A stretch of 64,000 nucleotides of DNA from Athripsodes cinereus (Eukaryota; Arthropoda; Insecta; Trichoptera; Leptoceridae): assembly GCA_947579605.1 (NCBI GenBank), contig OX388305.1, positions 32,625,542-32,689,541 on the forward strand, given 5' to 3'. Shown piece after piece: positions 22,750 to 33,544 of the stretch. A program made the position numbers and the translations under genes. The first letter of the stretch is position 1, and each line of letters begins with the position of its first letter. Under the pieces are notes generated by a model. The model saw only the letters and a list, made by a program, of their open reading frames with translations. It made no database searches and was not told the origin of the DNA.

Positions 22750-24964
22750 TGACGAAAAATTACAGATATTCAAAATATACCAACGTATTTTTATTAAAAA
22801 TTACTATTTAACACATTTAAATTCTTTTTAAAAAAATGGATACCTACTTCTTTATAATTAATGTGGTATTATAAATATGCATTTAACTTTCCCTAAAATA
22901 TTATGTTATGTAAGCATTTGTTTTCCAAATATTTACGAAAAAACCTTTTATCTGAAGAAGTTATAAAAGGTATGTTTGATTAATTCCTAGCTACCAGTTC
23001 GTATTATGTGTGTAGTAATAGATGAAATGAGTGGAAAACTCTTTGGGCAATCACATAAACTCGGGACAGAAATGAGAATAATATTATGAGGACCTGATTA
23101 AAGGCCTGGGCGGATGTATTATTAAAAACTTCAAAGGGATGATATGATGTGCTGTATGTTTAACAATTTTGATAAATTGTGGATGGGAATGAAATAGAGA
23201 ATTCAGAGATCAGAGAATTCTCTCGTTTACTTATATGTAGGTATATACAAATAAAGTCTATAATGGAATCTGCGTCATAGGGTTTTATGGTAAACGAGTT
23301 TGGTATTAGAGATTAAATACTCGTAGGTGTTGAATAGACGTTTTGATATTTTTTATAATAATTGTACATATTTTGATATTAAAATAAGTATTTTGAAATC
23401 TAACAAAAGAGACACGTAACAGTGCAACTATTATTTTACATTCTTTGGAAATCAATTCCTGACTTAAATTATTGTAAAAATTCATATAAAATTTTAGGTA
23501 AACGTCTATTTTTGGAAAGAAAATTCTTTTCATATTCTTCGCACAGATATTGTGAAATGTTAAAGTTAAAGGACACACGCCAATAAACTTTTTTGTAGAA
23601 ATGGAAATAAACAAGATTTTTTTATTCCAAGTGGTGCCAAAAATTTCAATACTGTGGAGATTCTCTGACTTGAATTAAAATTTCATGAGACACAATATGG
23701 AGAAAATGGAAAACTTTTATTGGTTCTAGAAAACATTATATCTAAACTTGGCATCTTGTGTGGTTTCAAGGGAATATGACATTTAAGATTATGGTTGTTC
23801 CAATATAATATTAAGTAATAAAATATATTAAAAAAAATTATGTGATGAAAAAAAATGGATTTATTAAAACTTATTTATTTCACATGCCAAAAGCATTGAA
23901 ATAAAATTTTTCACAATTTAATTTATATTTTTCGAAAGACAAAAATTGTTTGTTCTAAAAAAATATGTTATTTTCCAAGAGTTTTATCTTGCTCTTTAAA
24001 GTCTTAAGAAGGTTTAGGATTATTTTTTTCCATTAAAGCTGAAGTGAAATGGGTTATTTCCGGAATAAAAGATGTGTACAAAAACAATTTTCTATTTTAC
24101 CTAAAAAATGTCGTCACGTCATTAGAATTGTTATTCCGTGGATTTGTAACATTTTTTTTACATAGATACTTTGTAATAAGATAGATATTATGTAAAAGTA
24201 AGTACGTAAGTAAATAAACATTACTATGCAAATTAAGGATGTTGATTGAAGTCACGTTAATTTGTAGCTACCATGTCAGTAAAACCTTAACATCAAGGGC
24301 GGTTTCGTTAACAAGATGACATAAATACAATTTGCCCTGTTTATCTCAAGCCCTGTAAATTTATCTATTGCCAACACTATGTATTAGATTATATCTCGTG
24401 ATAGCTGTATAGTGTTTTTCAAAGGCATGGAATACGTCACTCACGATGTTTTTCCCTTGTCGTTTTCTCTTTTGAGAATTGTCGTTGAGAAATGTGAATT
24501 TAACGCTAAAATAGACGTGTCGTTTTTTTGTTGCTGTATATATTGTATTCCCTTTCTATCATTCTTTACATTGTTATTATAATATACACTCAGAAAACTA
24601 TTCTGAACTCATGAATAAGGAAAGAAATAAAAGTGTTCTACTTTATAAAACACATTGTGTCCTTTTAAGGATCAGATTTTCTTATTTGAATCTGAACAAA
24701 TTGGGAATTCTAAATCGTAATTTTTATTTAAAGTGATAAATCTATGTCTGCAATAAATCGAATCAGCTGATTGAAAGGCTTTAGGCACCTACATAGAGTT
24801 TTACTGTTATTTTTTCGTATAAAATCTATAAGATACACGCTGAATTAGATATAACAACGGCGCAGAACATTTTAAGTTAAAACAAATAAGTTAATTAAAA
24901 GGATTGGTTTATAAGTTTATACGAAAAAAAATTAATCGAACAATATAGGGTGTGGAGGTGTTCA
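22750..24964. other. AT-rich spacer, nothing recognised
   Basis: The 102-codon minus-strand frame at 23306-23614 is Ile/Phe/Asn/Lys-rich, as expected from AT-rich DNA, and has no domain. Confidence 0.35.
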
Positions 24965-25062
24965 AGGTAGGGTTAAAGACTCAATTGTTCAGGAGGTTTA
25001 ATGATTTTTGAATGGGTCGTTGCGGTGGTTTTACTACAAAACGGCGCATTTCAAAAAATAGT
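24965..25062 (+). repeat. GGCGC-containing interspersed repeat
   Basis: Matches the inverse of 51520-51625 over about 100 bases: ATTGTTCAG, TTGAATGGG, TTGCGGTGG and ACAAAACGGCGCAT boxes in the same order. Confidence 0.5.
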
Positions 25063-25336
25063 CTAGTAAAACTAATATTATTGGCAAGTAAAAATAAATT
25101 TCTCTTTTGTCATTTGCATCTTTTCATATAATTTTATTCAGAAAAATTGAACTTGTTCAATGTGGTATTATTGGTAAGTTAAAAGATATCCCAACCATTG
25201 TTAATTGGACAAGATCCAAAATTAGGGATACATTTGGACTCAATTCGCAATTTTATTTCCAATTTGAAAAAAAAGTTTATAATTTTTGCAAATATTAAAA
25301 TTTTATGTTACTACGTAATAATAAAAATAACATTCT

Positions 25337-25396
25337 TACTTACTGCAAGACTTCTGCTCTCCACTGCTGGATATAGGCCTCCTCAAAACCTTGATA
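25337..25396 (-). mobile_element. 3' end of a LINE, same family as window start
   Basis: CTTACTTACTGCAAG then CTCTCCACTGCTGGATATAG is the inverse of the sequence at 20-79 (RT C-terminus and GTAA tail). Confidence 0.6.
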
Positions 25397-26609
25397 AACT
25401 TCCTTAAAAATAACATGACAATTAAAATTTCTACGCCTTTAAATAATGTTTTGTAAAATACATAACAATAATACCTTCTTATGTTTTTCATACTATTTTA
25501 ATATGTTTGTTTTTGTTATCTCTTTGTGGAATTATTCACCTTGTTTTCAAATTAAATTATTAGTTTAGCACTTCGCTTTTTTTTTTACGTAAACATACAA
25601 TGAAAATACAGCTGTACAATTTAATACTCATATGATAATTAATTTTAATGTTATGGGAGAAAATTAATGATGCCACTGGGTTAAAGTATAAATCAGAAAA
25701 TATAGTAAAATATTATGATTTGATAACTAAACAAAAAAAAAATGACATTTTTATATATGTAGGTAATATTATTTAGGTATGAATGTTTTGTTATAATAGT
25801 AAAAGATGTTTTCTATGTAATTGAACTAATAAACATCGTAAGGAGCTTCGTGAATGGAAGCAGCTTTGCTTTAGGCTCCTGATACCTGGTTAAAAAGTTT
25901 TCACCACAAATACCACTAACCAAAATCAACTCCCAACTAACTAACGTGAGTTTAGGGAAAGGTTTTGGTTGAAGTTTTAATCTACATGTTTACCAAAAAC
26001 ACAGGAAACAGATTGAAAATTACAAACGCGGTGTGGAATTCCCTTCAATTGTTCAAAGAAATTATATTAAAAAAGGCATTTTCTCATTCATCATATTATA
26101 TAAAATAATACAACTTTCTTATAAACTCGTAAATTATCTTGGGGAATATGAGTTTGTTTTCTTGAAACAAAAAGTGATATCTAAGTTAACTCCATTAAAA
26201 GAATGAAACTAAGTTTCGCGATGAAGACCTTGTTTCAGTTCCTTTAATATGATTTTATTTGAAGTTATACTTACGCAGTATACATACGTTAATTTTTCAT
26301 TTTTATCAAATTTCTTGCGAGTATATTAAAGTTGTAAGAATTGTGCAAGTTATAAGCCAATTATTCTTATGTACATGATTTGAAGAATGTTTCGATGCCA
26401 AATTAGATTTTATTATTATTGAGAGAACAGAAAGTAAAAGCAATTCAGAATATGTACACTTGTTTATTTGTTTACTTGTACATCAATATTCATAGAAAAT
26501 AGAGCAGGATACCTATATATAAAGTTTTTTTTACAATAATATTAAAAACAGGAGAGAAGTGAGAGTATTATTTAGTAAGCCATACGTATAGAGATATATT
26601 GGGGTATAA
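25397..26609. other. AT-rich spacer, nothing recognised
   Basis: No supported feature. Confidence 0.35.
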
Positions 26610-26927
26610 ACATAATGAGATAAATTGAGATGGTTTGGTCATGTGGAACGAATGGATGGTGTAAGATTGACGAAGAGGGTGTATTTATCTGAAAGAGAGG
26701 GTGTGAGGAAGCGCGGGCGTCCGAGAACCACGTGGCTTAACCACGTGGATCAAATTCTCAAGGACGGTCGCGTGTTAAGTAAGAGGAATCGGCGTGCATG
26801 TATGAGAAACTGGATGAATGTAGAGGAAGCGAAAGAAGTATGTAAGGATAGAGCGACATGGCGTTCCGTTCTCTCTGCCTACCCCACCTGGGACACGGCG
26901 TGAGGGTATAGTATAGTATAGTATAGT
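26610..26927 (+). mobile_element. C-terminus of an APE/RT LINE with TATAG tail
   Basis: The frame reads RWFGHVERMDGVRLTKRVYL, then KRGRPRTTWLNHVDQILKDG, then RRACMRNWMNVEEAKEV, then WRSVLSAYPTWDTA and TGA at 26901-26903. A (TATAG)n tail follows to 26927. This is a known-type insect LINE C-terminus (FGHVERM...GRPR...RRACM...VC.DR..WR..LSAYP). It is 5'-truncated but unbroken over its last 92 codons. Decayed relatives lie at 1000-1257 and 11879-12037. Confidence 0.75.
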
Positions 26928-27053
26928 AAACATAATAGTTAAAGTGATATAAGTTGGGCTATGAAAATAGGTAAAGAGATGTAAAATAGTGTTTAATTAC
27001 TAACAAAATGTTTGCATCTTGATATAAAGCAATGCATCAATCTTAATATAACA

Positions 27054-27236
27054 TAACATGCATAGTCAATTCACACAGATCAAGCTAGTCCCAAACTAAG
27101 ATTGAATCTTGTATTATGGGTACTAACTCGATGATACACATTTATACAATGCACTAAACACATATAAATGTAACACCCAGACCCAGAACAATTTGAAAAA
27201 GGTCATTTTTCGTTTTGTCCTGGCCGGGAATCGAAC
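27054..27236 (-). mobile_element. tRNA-derived SINE, 5'-truncated
   Basis: Body of the SINE described at 49831-50086: CAGACCCAG, GAAAAAGGTC and GGGAATCGAA boxes. The copy stops at the B-box and lacks the tRNA-like head. Confidence 0.7.
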
Positions 27237-27674
27237 TACTAATAATATATGAGTTTTTTGACAGATTACATGACTAACTTTCACGATTTATATTTATTGT
27301 TAATTAGCTATAAAATGTAGAAGAACAAACTAGATACAAACTCAAGGTTGCACATTGTGAAATTATGTTTTCATAAATTTTAATTCTTCTCATGGGAGTG
27401 ACAGATATGTTACCTGTCAGTTGGTATTGTAAATATGTCATTTATATAAAATGGCGTAATGTTTTTTCGACAGTCTTGAGTTCAATTAGAAAGTTTAATT
27501 ACAACATTTAAAATTAATTATAATATTTATAATTTGATATACTTAATGCGGTTGTGATTATGATGCAAGTTAATTGTTTTCAGTATGTTAATATGTTTTA
27601 TATATTCTATTTTTTCGGAGGTAACCTTATGAAAGTTCATTAATATTAATAATTAAATGATTAAGTTAAAACGC

Positions 27675-27795
27675 TGTTACTTTCACTGTATAAATTTTAT
27701 TTTGGCAGAGGCCTTTCGGACTTAGTGCATCTTCAGTGCCGTCAACTTAGAAACTAAACAAAATACAGACTTAAGCTAGGAACTAAGTAGGGGGA
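27675..27795 (-). repeat. Hammerhead-bearing repeat, copy 2
   Basis: Sister of 22196-22330, extending from ACTTTCACTGTATAAATTTT to the TAAGTAGGGGG block. A reverse transcriptase fragment lies about 165 bases 5' on the same (minus) strand, but the connection is not proven. Confidence 0.5.
27704..27740 (-). ncRNA. Hammerhead ribozyme motif, copy 2
   Basis: In order: GGCA (stem I), CUGAAGA (core), an unpaired U, stem II GCAC with GUCC around UAA (one C-C mismatch), GAAA (core), GGCC (stem III), UC (cleavage), UGCC (stem I). Compared with copy 1, the second pair of stem I changes from A-U to G-C on both sides, so pairing is kept. The core is intact and stem II is weakened. Confidence 0.55.
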
Positions 27796-27959
27796 GGGGA
27801 AGTGATGGGAGTTAATATAGAAATAAGTTGCAATGATTGTGATAGTATTTACATAGGACAATGTTTATTAACATATTAACTATTATACAAAGACTAAACT
27901 TGTAGAGTCTACAATGAGACTTTATGATACGAAAGAGATAATGGTATTCAAGATCATGC

Positions 27960-28175
27960 GACACTACCACAGACGCTTCACTCTCCTCCTGCTGAGGCAG
28001 AGGTAAACTGCCAGGGCAAACAATAGATTTTCTGAGGAGGTAGTCTATGGTGATGGTAAAAACAAATGGTGCCAACACATAGTCCTGTCGGACTCCAGTT
28101 GTGACCCTAAAGATGTGGGTTCGACTAGCAGATGTTATGACAGAATATTCCAAACCCAAATGGAGGTCTTTACAT
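27960..28175 (-). pseudogene. Reverse transcriptase fragment
   Basis: The minus-strand frame reads DRYRHQICKDLHLGLEYSV, then FRVTTGVRQDYVLAPFVFTI and TIDYLLRKS. TGVRQG..L.P.LF...IDY.LR is the classic RT domain 4 block of non-LTR elements, here with D in place of G. Further on, HDLEYHYLFRI stands where DL.YADDI.L is expected, so the catalytic YADD is gone. A short decayed relic. Confidence 0.6.
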
Positions 28176-28309
28176 ATTTGATGCCGGTATCTATTAAGAA
28201 ATGCAAGAGTAAAAATATTGCAAAAAAATTAGTCAAGGAATGGTTAATAAAGTGTGGATTTATATATAACTAATAATTATTTTTGTATTTAGGTTAATGT
28301 CGTATTAGG

Positions 28310-28441
28310 TCAATATATGTATAAAGTATGTTATAAGAGAACACGCCGACAAATCTTTTAGATTTGGCGTGACTCATTATCATAAGATGTATATATTTAT
28401 TATTCAATGTACTATTTTCATTAAATAAAAAAAAAAAAAAC
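28310..28441 (+). repeat. Possible retrotransposed 3' end with poly(A)
   Basis: A hairpin (ACGCCGACAAATC with GATTTGGCGT) is followed by ATTAAATAAA and a run of 14 A at about 28427-28440. It resembles the 3' end of a polyadenylated retrocopy, but the source is not recognised. Confidence 0.3.
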
Positions 28442-28724
28442 AGTCAGTAAATATATAAAAGTAAAAAAGTGTAAAAAATTATAATAACATGTTTGATAAA
28501 AATGACAACATACGGTAGATTAGTTGATGATAATAGGTATAACATGTAATAATCGAAAAATAATGGAGGATAAAAATAAAATATCGATTAAAATGTCGAA
28601 ATGTTAAATCAAAAGAATGACAGTTAAAACGTTGGGAAATAAAATGCATAAAATAATTGTGGGAACGATTTGAAACAAATAATAATATAATGAAAATATG
28701 AAAGCGACAATGTTCTACATACAC

Positions 28725-29290
28725 TTTTTTTTATAAACTTACGATAGGTAATATATATTATTAACAATAATAAAAACAATATGTATTTGGTGCCGTTTAA
28801 TAATCCGTGACCATCTCAAGGGCGCCATGACTTTTCTTGAAAAGGAGTGTTTTCAGTTTACTCATGAATGTTGCAGTGGGTTGGTTTTGTCTTAAATCCG
28901 CTGGTAATCGGTTCCAGGTAGTTGGCCCCGCAAGGTTGAATCTCCTCTCTGCGAATTTGGAAGTGTTTGCCCTGTTGGGTTCTACAAGTTTGTTGACAGC
29001 GGTGGAAGCTGATCGTAGTGGTCGTTTCAAAGTTTCGTTGATGGGACATTGGACTTGGAACATATAATACATAATATACCAACATAGGTTCTTACGATAC
29101 GTGAACTATGACCTGCACATTCTCATGGATAGTTTGAACTACGATTTCTTGTTGATGGAGATGAGGCTCTTTAGTCTGCATCATTATGTCATGTTTATTG
29201 ATCTCATGATATTGAAAATTTTGGCGACTGGTTCTCTGGATTGACCAAAGATGCATGGTTTGGGGAACTTGTGTGTTCCAAGTCGTAGCA
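28725..29290 (-). mobile_element. C-terminal part of a LINE reverse transcriptase
   Basis: On the minus strand: PINETLKRPLRSASTAVNKL, then FAERRFNLAGPTTWNRLP, then LRQNQPTATFMSKLKTLLF and a TAA at 28797. AGP..WN.LP..LR....TF...LK..LF is the usual C-terminal signature of CR1/L2/jockey-type LINEs. Upstream, up to about 29290, a fainter related frame with stops (GTHKFPKPCIFGQSREPVAK) probably belongs to the same copy. A short A-rich tail lies at about 28725. Confidence 0.65.
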
Positions 29291-29671
29291 CCAGAAGCTA
29301 AACACTGTTATAAATTTTACGGGGTCACCGAGAAACTATAATATTGTATAGTTTCTGTGTTGAAGTCCTTATCTTCAATGATTTGCAGTACACCAGGAAA
29401 AATGTGCTGTGAGCATAATATTTCTTCGAAAGTACATGCTTTCAACTGAGGGTCCGCAGTAATACTTATTTTCATGTTTTTGTTTATCATTGCTTGTACA
29501 TATGTTTATTGATTTTGTTGCAAAGATATTTTATATTGTGATTGTACTATCAAGAAAGTTTAGTCTATATTCTGTTAATAAATAAATATAATCTTATACG
29601 ATATATTTTGTATCCCATTTTATGATCGTATCATGTTAAAATTTTATGACATCATATCAGATTTGGTGGAT

Positions 29672-29855
29672 TAATAATATATTTCCCTAAGTAGTAGTCG
29701 TTCGTATAAGTTCATATTCACTTAGTCTTTCCCAAGAGATCGGCTTAAATGACCAGTGGATATTAAAACTTTTTCTTACATTATGTATTGATGCATTCAT
29801 TATATACCTAACTATCCATTGAAAAAATAAGACATAAAGAAGTTAATAATATATT
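29672..29855 (+). repeat. Direct repeat, left copy
   Basis: About 185 bases starting TAATAATATATTTCCCTAAG, over 90 percent identical by eye to 30084-30275. It precedes an RT fragment. Confidence 0.8.
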
Positions 29856-29935
29856 AGACATAAAGAAGATAATAATAAGTTAATAGTATTTTTTAAGAAC
29901 AAACAAAATAGTTCTATACTACATAAAATTATAAT

Positions 29936-30095
29936 ACAGGCCGATAAAAATCATACACCTTTAAATTTAAATGACGAAATAGTAGGTCCGCGATTAAACT
30001 ATTTAAATATTTTGTTAGAATCTTGGGGTAGGAAGGAACTTCATGCCAGACACCTCAATGATCTCAACCAATCTTATGTTATTAATAATAATATA
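29936..30095 (+). pseudogene. LINE RT fragment, R4/Dong-like
   Basis: The open frame reads ADKNHTPLNLNDEIVGPR, then SWGRKELHARHLNDLNQSYV. The W..KELHGRH...L...YV block is typical of the region after the RT domain in elements with a restriction-like endonuclease (R4/Dong-like). It could belong to the same family as 62923-63545. Only about 50 codons survive, between two direct repeats. Confidence 0.5.
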
Positions 30096-30275
30096 TATTT
30101 CCCTAAGTAGAAGTCGTTCGTAAATGTTCATATTCACTTAGTCTTTCCCAAGAGATCGGCTTAAATGGCCGGTGGATAATAAAACTTTTTCTTACATTAT
30201 GTATTGATGCATTCATTATATACCTACCTATCCATTGAAAAAATAAGACATAAAGAAGTTAATAATATATTAAAT
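30084..30275 (+). repeat. Direct repeat, right copy
   Basis: Second copy of 29672-29855, displaced by about 412 bases. It follows directly on the RT fragment, whose frame runs into it before a stop. Confidence 0.8.
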
Positions 30276-30401
30276 ACACTAAGAAATCAGCATGATGCTA
30301 GTATAAATTAGACTGTATGATTTTACTTCTTATATATAATAATATTATCCTCTCTATGATTTAAATTCGGTTTAGGATGTCTGGAAGGTCTTTTATTTTA
30401 T

Positions 30402-30570
30402 ATTATTTATTTATTCATAGCCAGTTACACACCTCAGACAACACATACAAATTAATACAAAAAAAATAGCACCAATATCACAAGAAAACAATGCATTGCC
30501 CAATTTAAAAGTGTATAAAAATTCATTAATTGATATTATTCAATAGCCCATAAGGTTGTCATACATTATC
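30402..30570 (-). repeat. LINE 3' UTR fragment, family C
   Basis: CCAGTTACACACCTCAGACA, TTGCCCAATTTAAAAGTGTA and CCCATAAGGTTGTCAT in the same order as 18601-18775 and 62039-62200. Confidence 0.6.
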
Positions 30571-31430
30571 TATTAAAAAAAAATTAGAAGAGATAAAAGT
30601 AAATTGTGAAAATAAAAACAATGGTTATTAATAATTTAGTTAAATATTGGAATAACACACAAGTCAGTGAGAAAACAAATTCATTGAAAGTTAAACAAAT
30701 CGACATTACATTATAACACAATGAAATTAATGAAAAACAAAAATCATAACAATTACATTATCAACTAAGCACAGCAAGGGAGGGAATGGAAATGGAAATG
30801 GTCTTGTCGATTAATAAAATGTATTCAATGTTAATCGGGGTCTCGCGGTGAAGTTTTTTAATGATCTGTCTTTATTTGATCGTCAAAAACCTTTGAGAAA
30901 AAAATCATATTCAGTTCAAATACAATAGGATGAAATACACTGTAACTGTTTATTGTGAAACGTAATTTCAATAACGTAAATACAAATTGACAGTGAAATC
31001 TCGTGGAACAATCTTGGAAAGCTCTTAAAACTATTCTAAATTGTACATAGACACAAGTGATACTTTTGTATAAATTCATTTGAAAAGTATTTTATTGTAC
31101 ACTAGCTGGCCCGGCGAACTTCGTACCGCCTAAGAATCAATGAACGATTTCATACATACATCTTCTTCCCCTTGTCCTAGTTCGGTCGGGGGCCCATTGC
31201 CCCTAAGTATCTCCTCCAGAGATAACTGTCCACCGCTGCTTCCAGGACCTCTGGCCACTCCAAACCAAGCCTTTCAACACATGTTCGACACCTGCCCTAT
31301 CTTCTGCCCTATCTTCTGCCCTCTCCCACTGACTTTATGAATGATTAATTTTATTAATCTCTTTACAAACTCCCGTAATTGTCAAAGTGTTTCATCGAAG
31401 GTATAGTGTAAAAAAATATAATTCATTTGG

Positions 31431-31787
31431 AACTTTCGCAGTTTAGCGGCCCCACCCGTTGTCGAGTACTTTTTTCCATAGAAAAAGTAATATTTTCGAA
31501 ACTTGAGGAAATTGTTGCCATATGGTGAATTATTTTTTGGTCACCAAATTTTTGGAAAATTCTTTTATAGGAAAAAAAATTCGCAACTATGAAACTTGAG
31601 CGGCCCCACCCGTTGTCGAGTAATATGTACGGAATTTTAGGAAATTAATTTTCGAAGTGGATTTTTTTTGCCGGCAAATTAAAATAATTCTACATATGGC
31701 AACAATTTCCTCAAGTTTCAAAAATATTACCTTTTCTATGGAAAAAAAGTACTCGACAACGGGTGGGGCCGCTAAACTGCGAAAGTT
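31431..31787. mobile_element. Fold-back MITE nested in the Helitron
   Basis: The arms begin AACTTTCGCAGTTTAGCGG and run about 90 bases with very high identity, including CCCACCCGTTGTCGAGTA. That block also occurs a third time in the interior (about 31601). No coding capacity. Confidence 0.75.
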
Positions 31788-31802
31788 ACAATATTTTTTT
31801 TT

Positions 31803-32027
31803 TACATAGACAATTCACATACATCGAGCTAGTCCCAAATTTAGATGAATCTTGATTATGGGTACTAACGCGACGATACACACATATACAATGCACTATA
31901 TACATATATATGTAACACCCAGACCCAGGATAATTTGAAAAAGGTCATTCTTCACTTTGCCCTGTCCGGGAATCGAACCCGGGACCTCGTGACTCAAAGG
32001 AAAGAGCTCCGCGCCACACCGGCCGAC
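31803..32027 (-). mobile_element. tRNA-derived SINE nested in the Helitron
   Basis: Full body with B-box (GGGTTCGATTCCCGG on the minus strand). The head ends GTCGGCCGGTGTGGCGC, with part of the A-box region shortened compared with 49831-50086. Confidence 0.75.
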
Positions 32028-32581
32028 ATGAACAATTTATGTTGAACAATTATACTTAACTCAGATTTGTTTATAAATTATCTGCAGTACGTAATATAAT
32101 TATGTAGGTACTATTTTTTTTTCAGGTAGATTTTACTTATGCATTTAAAATTTATAAAAATTCTTTCCATGATTTTTTAAAAATTGAAATATCAGAACTA
32201 CAGATGTTAAATTGTATGGATAACGATTCTAATTTGAGAATGTATAGAAAAATTATCGTATAAATAGGCCAATCTATAAAAAAACTTCATTGTTGATTTT
32301 GTATAATTCTCCATATTGCATTTTTTATTGAAATTAAAAATGTATGGCGTAAATAATTTTCTTCGTAATTTTTCTTCTCTGTCTGCAAATTTCACTACAC
32401 AATCTTGCATCAGAACTACCTACATGAACACATTCTTATTTTCATCTTTAATAGCACAATTTTTGGTTCAATAATAATTTTCCATCTGCAAAAATAAAAT
32501 ACAATTTCAAATATAATCTGTGCACGTCCACATTTATGTGACAGAAGATCTATCGATACATAAATATTAGTCGAATAATTC

Positions 32582-33196
32582 GGTAGTTACATGGCAATAG
32601 GTTGTATCTCGCATTTTTTGCGTTTTCAAGTTTGTTCCATAAAATGCTCAAAATAGTGTAATATTTGATGTGGCAAAAAGATATGTCTCTTTATAGTCAG
32701 AATAAAGAGAGAAAAGACGTAACTTATTGACATGTAGAAAGATTGTTTTCATCAACATGGCAAAAAAACTCAAATATTTTTAAACTGTAAGAAATTATTT
32801 AGTGAATTGTTGAAGGGTGTTTGTGTTCACACTGTGAAAATTCATTTTCAAACATTTATAAATAATCAAAACACTGTTATAATTTTCACTATATTTATTC
32901 ACACTCTAACGTTTTCGCCCACTTCAATGGGCATTCTCAACAGTACTGAAACAGTAAAATGTCACCTACAAAAATTGAAGGTGGTCACAGAGGGGGGAGA
33001 TTTAGTGAATGTTACATACATCTTGTAGAAGAAATTATTAAGAGAATGTTACATCTATCTTGTAGAAATAATAATTACCTTCATTTTGATATATAATGCT
33101 CGAAATTTGGCTGAAACATCTCTTTTGCAAACTTTGTTTTTGCTCTCCTGTAAAATTATGTTTTAGTGAGATACAACCTATTGCCATGTAACTACC
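32582..33196. mobile_element. Inverted-end DNA element nested in the Helitron
   Basis: The ends are GGTAGTTACATGGCAATAGG at the left and its exact complement at the right, about 31 bases, continuing into TTGTATCTC. The interior holds the CACTTCAATGGGCATTCTC block also seen inverted at about 8815. Target duplication unclear; no transposase. Confidence 0.65.
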
Positions 33197-33544
33197 AAAT
33201 TATAGTAAACAAATATTAGTACACATTTCGTTCATATTAGTTATAGTAATTTGGTTCTTAATATAGCAGAACCTACGGATTATTTTAGCACAATGCAACA
33301 GGCGACGTGGGGGCGCTAATAGCGCCATAACTCTCCATATTGTTTTTATTTTTGAAATTAAAAATGTATGGCGTAAATAATTTTCTTCATATTGTTTCTT
33401 CCCGTGAATTTGTAAGATGTTTTAATAGCCTATAGTTTATTCCGGGCGGAGAAGAATCCAACAAATCAGAGATCATTCAAATCGGTACAGCCATTCTTGA
33501 GTTATAAGTGTTGTAACACACACGACTTCCTTTTATATATTAGA

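Larger units (their letters stand above)
31102..33544 (-). mobile_element. Helitron with nested insertions, 2.4 kb
   Basis: Read on the minus strand it starts TCTAATATATAAAAGG at 33544 and ends in a GGCG...CGCC hairpin followed by GGGCCAGCTAG at 31102, flanked by A and T. The 5' block with CTCAAGAATGGCTGTACCGA is the common lepidopteran Helitron head. Inside lie two fold-back elements and a SINE. A block with ATGTATGGCGTAAATAATTT occurs twice (about 32338 and 33364), a direct duplication. No Rep/helicase frame was found, so it is a non-autonomous or hollowed-out copy. Confidence 0.6.

Noticed and set aside
22571..22831. Frames of 86 and 65 codons on opposite strands sharing the same peptide
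   Set aside because: Produced by the two arms of the MITE at 22546-22744.
25142..25173. 32-base micro-exon between TTTTATTCAG and GTAAGT
   Set aside because: Too short to judge, open in two frames, no partner exon in phase.
29672..30275. LTR retrotransposon
   Set aside because: The repeats lack TG/CA ends, and the enclosed coding remnant is of non-LTR type.
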